Of a stretch of 31,172 bases of DNA, positions 1 to 6,613 are shown one piece after another (the stretch's first letter is position 1; each line of letters begins with the position of its first letter). A model generated the notes under the pieces. The model had not been told where the DNA came from, did no database searches, and saw only the letters and a list, made by a program, of their open reading frames with translations. The stretch comes from RGIG6374 sp045600965 (lineage in GTDB: Bacteria > Bacteroidota > Bacteroidia > Bacteroidales > UBA932). Where the stretch lies: NCBI GenBank assembly GCA_045600965.1, contig JAZRYW010000045.1, positions 1 to 31,172 of the forward strand. The letters run 5' to 3'. The position numbers and the translations under genes were made by a program.

Positions 1-124
1 AGTTGGTAAAGATTTATGAAGGATTGTTTATGGATTTTGAATGCGAAATGAAGGAGCGTAGCGGGCTACGTGACTGAATGACAAATTCAAAAGACGAAAC
101 AAGACTCATAAAGATTACCAAGTT
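1..124. repeat. Imperfect palindromic repeat element, left copy
   Basis: The first 124 bases fold back on themselves. TTGGTAA at 3-9 is answered by TTACCAA at 115-121. Between them are further matched blocks (TTTATGA, TTGTTT, TTTTGAAT on one arm against their complements on the other). The centre is a perfect small hairpin, CGTAG at 57-61 with CTACG at 66-70. Bases 30-111 align, with a few gaps, to the minus strand of 31048-31129 at the other end of the window. The element sits downstream of folK and may extend left of the window. It holds no ORF worth calling. It could be a MITE-like or REP-like mobile repeat, or a transcribed structured RNA. I do not recognise a named family. Confidence 0.7.
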
Positions 125-139
125 ATTTTTTAAGAATGA

Positions 140-562
140 CTAAAGCAACTCCATCAAAGGCAAAGTGACGAACATCCTTTCCGAAACCGAAGGATGAGGA
201 ATGACAAGCCTTTGTGTATTGACAGTAATGTCATCGAAAAAGAGAATGTCAATGTCTATAGACCTGGATGTATAGAGTCTCGTCCCGTCTTCGTTATATT
301 CGGCCTTGTGGGCGGGACGTCCCAGTCCAATCTCTATCTGCTGGCAGATATCAAGGAGTTTTTCGGGCTCGAGGCCTTCGGGACGGGCGAATGCTACGAC
401 CTGATTGAGAAATTTCTGATCCGATTCGAAACTCACCGGAGAAGTCTCTATGACGGATGAGCAACGGATATTGACTCCAAGTCTTTCTTCCAGACACTTT
501 ATCGCTGAGGCGAGATTGTCCTCACGATTGCCTTTGTTTGAGCCGAGGGAGAGGTAAATCAT
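140..562 (-). CDS. folK: 2-amino-4-hydroxy-6-hydroxymethyldihydropteridine diphosphokinase (HPPK)
   Basis: The product transfers pyrophosphate from ATP to 6-hydroxymethyl-7,8-dihydropterin, the step before dihydropteroate synthase in folate synthesis; it is cytoplasmic. The 140-residue protein opens with the HPPK signature LSLGSNKGNREDNL. It carries the Mg/ATP-binding motif SRSIDIDILFFDD at about residues 99-111 and the typical ending IPHPSVSERMFVTLPL. The length is slightly short but complete for a single-domain HPPK, and no FolB or FolP fusion is present. The ATG lies 3 bases after the hflX stop, so it is very likely translated as the last gene of an frdA-frdB-hflX-folK transcript. The stop at 140-142 is followed by the palindromic repeat at 1-124, which might act as a transcript end. 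Confidence 0.93.
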   Translation of the reverse strand: MIYLSLGSNKGNREDNLASAIKCLEERLGVNIRCSSVIETSPVSFESDQKFLNQVVAFARPEGLEPEKLLDICQQIEIGLGRPAHKAEYNEDGTRLYTSRSIDIDILFFDDITVNTQRLVIPHPSVSERMFVTLPLMELL

Positions 563-565
563 CTT

Positions 566-1738
566 TTACCACAGGAAATTTCCGAAAGGCCAGCGGCCGG
601 CATATATTTCTGATGCCATCTTGTAGAGGTCTGACCTGAGTTTCTCGATATTGGTCCTTTCCTTTGCGGATATGAATATGCAGGGCGTGTTGGCCTTCGA
701 CATCCAGGAGTTCTTGAGTTCCTCGAGAGTAAAGTTGCGGACGGTCTTTTGGTCGAGGGAATATTCGTCATATTCCTCATAGCTGTATGCATCTATCTTG
801 TTGAATACCACGAACACCGGCTTGTCACGGGCGCCTATTTCCTCCAGAGTGCGGTTTACAACGCTTATCTGCTCCTCAAAGTTCGGGTGCGATATGTCGA
901 CGACGTGCATCAGTATGTCCGCTTCACGCACTTCATCGAGGGTGCTCTTGAAGGATTCTATCAGCTGGGTGGGCAGTTTGCGTATGAATCCTACGGTATC
1001 CGAGAGCAGGAAGGGCACGTTTTCGACTACAACCTTGCGCACGGTCGTGTCGAGAGTCGCAAAGAGCTTGTTTTCGGCGAATACGTCGCTTTTGGCGAGC
1101 ATATTCATAATCGTGCTCTTTCCTACATTGGTATAGCCTACAAGTGAAATACGGACCATCGAGCCACGGTTCGAGCGCTGTGAGGCCATCTGGCGGTCTA
1201 TCTTGCGCAGCTGCTCCTTGAGGCGGGATATCTTGTCAAGTATGATGCGTCGGTCCGTCTCAAGCTGTGTTTCACCCGGCCCACGCATATTCAGTCCTCC
1301 CTTGCCTCCTCTCTGACGCTCAAGATGTGTCCACATTCGGGTCAGACGGGGAAGCATATACTGATATTGAGCAAGTTCAACCTGAGTCTTTGCATAGGCG
1401 GTCTTTGCCCTTTGGGCGAATATGTCCAGAATGAGGCTGGTGCGGTCCATTATGCGACACGGCAGCAGGGCGTCCATGTTGCGCAGCTGAGTTGCGGACA
1501 GCTCATCGTCGAAAATGGCAACGTCTATGCAGTTGTCTGTGACGTAAGTTGCAATCTCATCGAGTTTGCCGCTGCCCATATAGGTGCTGCTCAGCGGGGC
1601 ATCGAGGTGCTGCGTGAAGCGTTTCGTACCCTCGATGCCATCCGTTTCAGCGAGAAACTGCAGCTCGTCCAGGTATTCGTTCACCTGATCGTCGCTGCAG
1701 TTCTTATTGATTACGGCAATGAATATCGCCTTGTCCAC
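566..1738 (-). CDS. hflX: Ribosome-associated GTPase HflX
   Basis: HflX binds the 50S subunit and, in studied bacteria, splits stalled or stress-damaged 70S ribosomes. The 390-residue protein has the N-terminal HflX domain, the family linker motif RGPGETQLETDRR near residues 152-164, a coiled helix, and then the GTPase domain: Walker A GYTNVGKST (201-209), G2 region around LDTTVRKV, G3 DTVGF (247-251) and G4 NKID (313-316). The start is a GTG at 1738 that follows the frdB stop codon with no intervening base, so translation is probably coupled to frdB. This start gives the sequence MDKAIFIAVINKN, which fits the family beginning. Pairing with fumarate reductase genes has no obvious functional meaning and may simply reflect shared transcription. 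Confidence 0.95.
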   Translation of the reverse strand: MDKAIFIAVINKNCSDDQVNEYLDELQFLAETDGIEGTKRFTQHLDAPLSSTYMGSGKLDEIATYVTDNCIDVAIFDDELSATQLRNMDALLPCRIMDRTSLILDIFAQRAKTAYAKTQVELAQYQYMLPRLTRMWTHLERQRGGKGGLNMRGPGETQLETDRRIILDKISRLKEQLRKIDRQMASQRSNRGSMVRISLVGYTNVGKSTIMNMLAKSDVFAENKLFATLDTTVRKVVVENVPFLLSDTVGFIRKLPTQLIESFKSTLDEVREADILMHVVDISHPNFEEQISVVNRTLEEIGARDKPVFVVFNKIDAYSYEEYDEYSLDQKTVRNFTLEELKNSWMSKANTPCIFISAKERTNIEKLRSDLYKMASEIYAGRWPFGNFLW

Positions 1739-2524
1739 CTAGTCCTTGAATTTTGATTTGAGATATTCGCGGTTAAGACGCGCAATGTGGGATATCTTGA
1801 CCTTCTTGGGACATTCCATCTCGCAGGCGCGGGTGTTGGTGCAGCCTCCGAAACCGAGTTCGTCCATCTTGTCTATCATAGCCTTCACGCGTCGTGCGGC
1901 CTCGACCTTTCCCTGAGGAAGGAGTGCGAGCGAACTTACGCGTGCTGCAACGAACAGCATTGCCGAACCGTTCTTGCAGGTTGCAGCGCAGGCGCCGCAT
2001 CCAACGCAGGCCGCAGCGTCCATACTTTCGTCTGAATCCTTCTTGGGAACGGGAATGGCGTTTGCATCAGGGACGCTTCCGGTGTTGACGGAGATGAAAC
2101 CTCCGGCCTGGAGTATCTTGTCATAGGCCTGACGGTCAACAACAAGGTCCTTTATGATGGGGAAACCCTTGCTGCGCCAGGGTTCGATGGTGATGGTTGA
2201 ACCGTCCTTGAACTTGCGCATATAGAGCTGGCAGGTGGTCACACCGCTCTCGGGACCGTGTGCACGGCCGTTGATGTAGAGTGAGCAGGCGCCGCAGATG
2301 CCTTCACGGCAGTCGTGGTCGAAGGAAACGGGACCGCTGTGCTTGCCCTTGCAACCCTTGTCGAAGGAGACGGGATCTATCTGCTCGCCTATAAGCTGTT
2401 CATTGAGGATGTCCATCATCTCGAGGAACGAGGTGTCTTCGGAGATGTTGTCAACCTTGTATGTCTCGAAATATCCTTTGCTTTTTGCGTCTTTCTGACG
2501 CCATACTTTCAATGTGAAATGCAT
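1739..2524 (-). CDS. frdB: Fumarate reductase/succinate dehydrogenase iron-sulfur subunit
   Basis: This is the electron-transfer subunit of the quinone-linked succinate:fumarate oxidoreductase (261 residues). It carries electrons between FAD in FrdA and quinones. The [2Fe-2S] ligands are visible as CREGICGAC (Cys72, 77, 80) with a fourth at Cys98. The second cluster region is CVGCGACAATC (Cys175, 178, 181, 185), and the last group is Cys230, Cys236 and Cys240 in CTNTRACEMECP. All expected cysteines are present, so the subunit looks functional. The layout matches the B-type enzyme of Bacteroidota that works with a single di-haem cytochrome b. The gene begins 11 bases after frdA ends and abuts hflX. 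Sequence alone cannot say whether the enzyme runs toward fumarate or succinate; in gut Bacteroidales fumarate reduction is usual. Confidence 0.95.
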   Translation of the reverse strand: MHFTLKVWRQKDAKSKGYFETYKVDNISEDTSFLEMMDILNEQLIGEQIDPVSFDKGCKGKHSGPVSFDHDCREGICGACSLYINGRAHGPESGVTTCQLYMRKFKDGSTITIEPWRSKGFPIIKDLVVDRQAYDKILQAGGFISVNTGSVPDANAIPVPKKDSDESMDAAACVGCGACAATCKNGSAMLFVAARVSSLALLPQGKVEAARRVKAMIDKMDELGFGGCTNTRACEMECPKKVKISHIARLNREYLKSKFKD

Positions 2525-2535
2525 AACGTTTCTCC

Positions 2536-4479
2536 TTAGTCTTTATAGTTACGGGTTGCCATATGTACGAATTCGAAGTTGAGAGGTTCCTTATGTAGCT
2601 CAGGCTCAGCGTTTTCGCCCTTATATTCCCAAGCTGCCACATATTTGAAGTTCTCATCGTCACGAAGGGTCTCGCCCTCTTCGGTCTGCATCTCCTCGCG
2701 GAAATGTCCACCGCAGGATTCACGGCGGTTGAGAGCGTCACGGGCCATAAGTTCACCTATTTCGAGGAAATCGGCTACCCTGAGGGCCTTCTCCACTTCC
2801 TGGTTGAAGACGTTGGTCTCTCCGGCAACGTATACGTTGCTCCAGAATTCCTTCTTGAGGGCCTGGATTTCTTCGATTGCCTTCTTAAGACCGGCTTCGT
2901 TGCGGGCCATACCTACATATTCCCACATTATGTGACCGAGTTCCTTATGGATGGAATCTACTGTGCGCTTGCCCTTGATTGACATAAGCCTGTTGATCTT
3001 TTCGAGTATGGCCTTCTCGGCCTGCTCGAATTCGGGGGCGTTGATGTCGGTCTTAGGCTCCTTGAACTTGCTTGCAAGGTAGTCGCCGATGGTGTAAGGA
3101 AGGATGAAATAACCGTCAGCAAGGCCCTGCATAAGGGCTGATGCGCCGAGTCGGTTGCCGCCGTGGTCGGAGAAGTTGGCCTCACCTATGGCATACAGTC
3201 CGGGAACCGTGGTCATAAGGTTGTAGTCGACCCACAGACCGCCCATCGTGTAGTGGATGGCGGGATATATCATCATAGGCTCGTCGTGGGGATCGACGTC
3301 CGTGATTTCCTTGTACATATCGAAGAGGTTGCCGTAGCGCGCGTCAACCACATCGCGTCCGAGTTTCTTGAAGCAGTCGGCGAAATCGAGGAATACGGCC
3401 TTGCCTGTGTTGTTCACGCCGAAACCTGCGTCGCAGCGTTCCTTTGCGGCGCGGCTTGCAACGTCACGGGGAACGAGATTGCCGAATGCGGGATATCTTC
3501 TTTCGAGATAGTAGTCGCGGTCCTCTTCAGGAATCTGGGAACCCTTGATGGTGCCTGCCTGAAGTTTCTTAGCGTCCTCGAGTTTCTTGGGAACCCAGAT
3601 GCGGCCGTCATTTCGGAGCGATTCCGACATAAGGGTGAGCTTCGACTGCTGGTCACCGTGGATGGGAATGCAGGTGGGGTGAATCTGAGCGAAGCAGGGA
3701 TTTGCGAAGCAGGCTCCCTTCTTGTAGCACTGCCAGGCGGCCGAACCGTTGGAGTTCATAGCGTTGGTGCTCAGGAAGTAGGTGTTTCCGTAACCTCCTG
3801 TGGCAACGACAACTGCGTGCGCTCCGAAGCGTTCTATCTTGCCGTTCGTAAGATTGCGGGCTATGATGCCCTTGGCCTCACCGTTGATTATGACGAGATC
3901 GAGCATCTCGTGACGGGGATATGACTTGACTGTGCCCTTTGCAATCTGTCTGTTGAGAGCGGCATAGGCGCCGAGAAGAAGCTGCTGTCCGGTCTGTCCG
4001 CGGGCATAGAACGTACGGGAAACCTGTGCGCCGCCGAATGAACGGTTGTCAAGAAGTCCGCCGTAGTCACGTGCGAAAGGAACACCCTGGGCCACGCACT
4101 GGTCTATGATGTTGTTGCTGACTTCCGCAAGACGGTATACGTTCGCTTCACGGCTGCGATAGTCTCCACCCTTGATTGTGTCATAGAAAAGTCTGTAGAT
4201 GGAGTCATTGTCATTCTGATAGTTCTTTGCAGCGTTGATGCCGCCCTGGGCTGCAATGGAATGTGCCCTTCGGGGTGAGTCGCTGATGCAGAATATTTTG
4301 ACATTGTATCCCAGTTCACCCAATGAAGCGGCTGCTGAAGCTCCTCCAAGACCGGTACCGACTACGATAATCTCAAGTTTCTTCTTGTTCGCAGGGCTGA
4401 CGACCCTGATGTTTGCCTTATGCTCCGTCCATTTCTGAGCCAAGGGTCCTTGCGGAATTCTTGAATCAAGTTTTACCAT
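2536..4479 (-). CDS. frdA: Fumarate reductase/succinate dehydrogenase flavoprotein subunit
   Basis: This is the catalytic subunit (647 residues) that interconverts fumarate and succinate at a bound FAD. The dinucleotide-binding motif VVGTGLGGASAA lies near residues 39-50. The FAD-attaching histidine region RAHSIAAQGG places the likely covalent His at residue 73. Substrate-site and capping-domain landmarks include HPTCIP, RDVASRA and HYTMGGLWVDYN, followed by the FAD contact GEANFSDHGGNRLGASAL. The C-terminal helical domain is complete. The length fits the Bacteroidota/Bacillus-type subunit, which is longer than the E. coli FrdA. Normally a cytochrome b gene (frdC/sdhC) lies just upstream. Here only about 100 bases separate frdA from a divergent hydrolase gene, so the membrane anchor must be encoded elsewhere or has been lost from this locus. 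Confidence 0.96.
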   Translation of the reverse strand: MVKLDSRIPQGPLAQKWTEHKANIRVVSPANKKKLEIIVVGTGLGGASAAASLGELGYNVKIFCISDSPRRAHSIAAQGGINAAKNYQNDNDSIYRLFYDTIKGGDYRSREANVYRLAEVSNNIIDQCVAQGVPFARDYGGLLDNRSFGGAQVSRTFYARGQTGQQLLLGAYAALNRQIAKGTVKSYPRHEMLDLVIINGEAKGIIARNLTNGKIERFGAHAVVVATGGYGNTYFLSTNAMNSNGSAAWQCYKKGACFANPCFAQIHPTCIPIHGDQQSKLTLMSESLRNDGRIWVPKKLEDAKKLQAGTIKGSQIPEEDRDYYLERRYPAFGNLVPRDVASRAAKERCDAGFGVNNTGKAVFLDFADCFKKLGRDVVDARYGNLFDMYKEITDVDPHDEPMMIYPAIHYTMGGLWVDYNLMTTVPGLYAIGEANFSDHGGNRLGASALMQGLADGYFILPYTIGDYLASKFKEPKTDINAPEFEQAEKAILEKINRLMSIKGKRTVDSIHKELGHIMWEYVGMARNEAGLKKAIEEIQALKKEFWSNVYVAGETNVFNQEVEKALRVADFLEIGELMARDALNRRESCGGHFREEMQTEEGETLRDDENFKYVAAWEYKGENAEPELHKEPLNFEFVHMATRNYKD

Positions 4480-4508
4480 ATTTTATGTCATTAATTTAAA
4501 TTCTACTG

Positions 4509-4540
4509 CAAAGTTTGGGATTTTTAGACAATTTAACAAT
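4509..4540 (-). promoter_or_regulatory. Possible frdA promoter
   Basis: Read on the minus strand, AAACTTTG (plus strand 4509-4516) resembles the -7 box TAnnTTTG with one mismatch. ATTG (plus strand 4537-4540) lies 20 bases upstream as a weak -33 element. It sits about 30 bases before the frdA start in the only gap available for a promoter. This is a weak match and is given mainly as a location. Confidence 0.3.
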
Positions 4541-4546
4541 TATTTG

Positions 4547-4554
4547 TAAATTTG
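4547..4554 (+). promoter_or_regulatory. -7 box of the alpha/beta hydrolase promoter
   Basis: TAAATTTG is a perfect match to the Bacteroidota -7 consensus TAnnTTTG. It lies 24 bases before the ATG at 4579. No good TTTG is found at the usual spacing upstream. The in-frame TTG at 4552 overlaps this box, which argues for the later ATG start. Confidence 0.5.
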
Positions 4555-4578
4555 TCTTGCCTCAAAAACGGGTTTTTT

Positions 4579-5370
4579 ATGGAATTTTTCGCAAAATCTT
4601 CATCAACAGGCCTGAACGTACATATTTCGGATTCAGAAAAAGGAACGGTCACGCTGGTCCTTCTGCACGGATATCTTGAGACACTCTGCATCTGGGAGGA
4701 GTTCAGGGAGGAGATAAGACAGCTCAGAACCATTGCAATAGACCTTCCCGGTCACGGTCTGAGCGGCACCCATCCCGAAATCAATACAATGGAAGCCTGT
4801 GCCGACGTGGTCAGGGATGTGCTTGACATCTGCCACGTTGAAAAGGCATATATAGGCGGACATTCTATGGGTGGATATGTAGCGCAGCAGTTCTGCAAAT
4901 CATATCCCGAACGCGCTTCGGGGCTTATTCTCTTCAATTCCAATCCATTCGCCGACTCACCGCAGAAGAAGCTCGCAAGGCTCGACGAGGTGGAGGCCAT
5001 ACGCGGCGGCGCCATACTGAACATAGCGGCGGCAATGATACCGAAGATGTACGCGCCTGACAACCTGCGAAAATGTGATGACAAGATAAACGAGACGGTC
5101 TATCTCTGCGACACTCACGATCCGGAGGGTATAATGGCCTGCTGCCGCGGTCTGGCTGAACGGAGCGACTATTGCGATATGCTGAAGGACTGGAAGAAAC
5201 CAACCCTTTTCATATATGGTGACAAGGATCCCTTCCTCGATGCGGAGAAACTTAATGCGATGATGGAATATGAATCATTCGAACATCTTCTGATTCCCCT
5301 GTCAGCTCATAATTCCTTTGTTGAAAAACCCGAAACAGTGGTGGAAAAAGTGTTGAAAATTTGTCAATAA
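4579..5370 (+). CDS. Alpha/beta-fold hydrolase
   Basis: A 263-residue single-domain hydrolase of the alpha/beta fold. The oxyanion-hole motif is LLHGYLE (residues 28-34). DLPGHGLSG follows. The nucleophile elbow GGHSMGG puts the catalytic serine at 96. The acid is in YGDKDPF (Asp215 or Asp217) and the histidine is His244 in SAHNSF. The triad is complete and there is no signal peptide, so it is probably a cytoplasmic esterase, lipase or C-C hydrolase. The substrate cannot be read from sequence, and MenH-like or BioH-like roles are only guesses. The frame is open from a TTG at 4552, but ATG 4579 is preferred because the TTG lies inside a promoter box. It is the first plus-strand gene after the strand switch and stands alone. 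Confidence 0.87.
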   Translation: MEFFAKSSSTGLNVHISDSEKGTVTLVLLHGYLETLCIWEEFREEIRQLRTIAIDLPGHGLSGTHPEINTMEACADVVRDVLDICHVEKAYIGGHSMGGYVAQQFCKSYPERASGLILFNSNPFADSPQKKLARLDEVEAIRGGAILNIAAAMIPKMYAPDNLRKCDDKINETVYLCDTHDPEGIMACCRGLAERSDYCDMLKDWKKPTLFIYGDKDPFLDAEKLNAMMEYESFEHLLIPLSAHNSFVEKPETVVEKVLKICQ

Positions 5371-5570
5371 TTTGAAAAAGTTGTTGATAACGGTTTTTAT
5401 CAATTTTAACAAACACGATATCAACATATTTTTCAACATTACGGCAACTCTAAAAACCGCTCCGCAGACCTGTGTAAAAGTGTTTTTTCAGACTTATCAA
5501 CAAATTGACACGGTATTATAATTATTATTTTTTACATTTTTAAAAAGATTAATAAAAATAAAAACGACCA
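5351..5570. other. AT-rich gap with DnaA-box-like 9-mers; candidate origin-like region
   Basis: The gap between the hydrolase and ruvB, plus the last bases of the hydrolase gene, holds a cluster of 9-mers close to the DnaA box TTATNCACA. They are TTATCAACA at 5382-5390 (minus) and 5494-5502 (plus), TTTTCAACA at 5351-5359 (minus) and 5430-5438 (plus), ATATCAACA at 5418-5426 (plus), and TTTTACACA at 5471-5479 (minus). A run of almost pure A and T at about 5512-5564 follows. Gene direction changes from minus to plus about 1 kb to the left. No dnaA gene is in the window. The region could equally be an AT-rich promoter region for ruvB. Confidence 0.3.
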
Positions 5571-6593
5571 ATGGAGCAGGTTGAAAAGATCGATCCCAGA
5601 AAACTTTCCGAGAAGGGTGACAAGGATTTCGAAGGGCGCATAAGGCCTCAGGAGTTCTCGGAGTTTGCAGGTCAGGAAAAAATCCTTGAGAACCTGAAGA
5701 TATTCGTCAAGGCGGCTATGCTGCGCGGTGACACACTCGACCACGTGCTTCTGCACGGCCCTCCGGGACTTGGAAAGACCACACTGGCATCCATAATAGC
5801 AAAGGAACTCGGAGTCGGTATGAAAACCACCTCCGGACCGGTTCTGGACAAGCCCGGTGATCTTGCGGGCATACTCACTTCCCTCGATGAGGGTGACGTG
5901 CTTTTCATAGATGAGATACACCGCCTTTCGCCCATAGTGGAGGAATATCTCTATTCCGCTATGGAGGACTATACCATCGACATTATGATAGACAAGGGTC
6001 CCGGTGCGCGGTCGGTGCAGATCACGCTCAATCCTTTCACTCTGGTCGGCGCAACCACCCGCAGCGGTCTTCTTACGGCCCCCTTGAGGGCAAGGTTCGG
6101 CATAACGGCGCATCTGGAATATTATGACGCTCCTGTATTGATGAAGATAGTCAGAAGAAGCGCATCCATCCTCGATATAGACATAGACGACCAGGCTGCG
6201 ATGGAAATAGCCTGCCGCAGCCGTGGAACGCCGAGAATAGCGAATTCACTGCTCCGCAGGGTGCGTGATTTCGCGCAGGTCAAGGGCAGCGGTGTCATAG
6301 ATCTTCAAATCACAAGATATGCTCTCGACGCTCTCAATATCGACACTCGCGGACTCGACCATATCGACAACAAGATACTTCAGACCATCATTCGCAAGTT
6401 CAAGGGAGGGCCTGTCGGCGCAGGTACGCTTGCCACCGCCATAAGTGAGGATCAGGGAACCCTGGAAGAGGTTTATGAGCCTTATCTGATAAAGGAAGGT
6501 TTCATTGTCCGTACGCCCCGGGGACGTGAGGCCACCGACCTTGCCTACAGGCATCTCGGTTTTTCAAGATATGAAGACAATTCTCTTTTCTGA
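5571..6593 (+). CDS. ruvB: Holliday junction branch-migration helicase RuvB
   Basis: RuvB is the hexameric AAA+ motor that, with RuvA, drives branch migration of Holliday junctions in recombinational repair. The 340-residue protein is full length. Walker A is GPPGLGKT (63-70), Walker B is FIDEIHR (112-118), and the sensor-1 stretch VGATTRSGLL and arginine-finger region ARFG follow. The C-terminal winged helix ends with GFIVRTPRGREATDLAYRHLG. The ATG at 5571 lies after an A-rich leader with no Shine-Dalgarno, which is usual in this phylum. It is followed after 20 bases by mfd, so the two repair genes are probably co-transcribed. RuvA and RuvC are not in the window. Confidence 0.97.
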   Translation: MEQVEKIDPRKLSEKGDKDFEGRIRPQEFSEFAGQEKILENLKIFVKAAMLRGDTLDHVLLHGPPGLGKTTLASIIAKELGVGMKTTSGPVLDKPGDLAGILTSLDEGDVLFIDEIHRLSPIVEEYLYSAMEDYTIDIMIDKGPGARSVQITLNPFTLVGATTRSGLLTAPLRARFGITAHLEYYDAPVLMKIVRRSASILDIDIDDQAAMEIACRSRGTPRIANSLLRRVRDFAQVKGSGVIDLQITRYALDALNIDTRGLDHIDNKILQTIIRKFKGGPVGAGTLATAISEDQGTLEEVYEPYLIKEGFIVRTPRGREATDLAYRHLGFSRYEDNSLF

Positions 6594-6613
6594 AATATTG
6601 AAATTGGTTTGAT

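Noticed and set aside
3163..3924. Plus-strand open frame of 253 codons opposite frdA, considered as a missing membrane subunit
   Set aside because: It is antisense to conserved FrdA sequence and lacks regular transmembrane helices or haem-ligand histidines of a cytochrome b.
4552..4578. TTG start giving nine extra residues to the alpha/beta hydrolase
   Set aside because: The TTG lies within the TAAATTTG promoter box, so it would be upstream of the transcript start; ATG 4579 is preferred.
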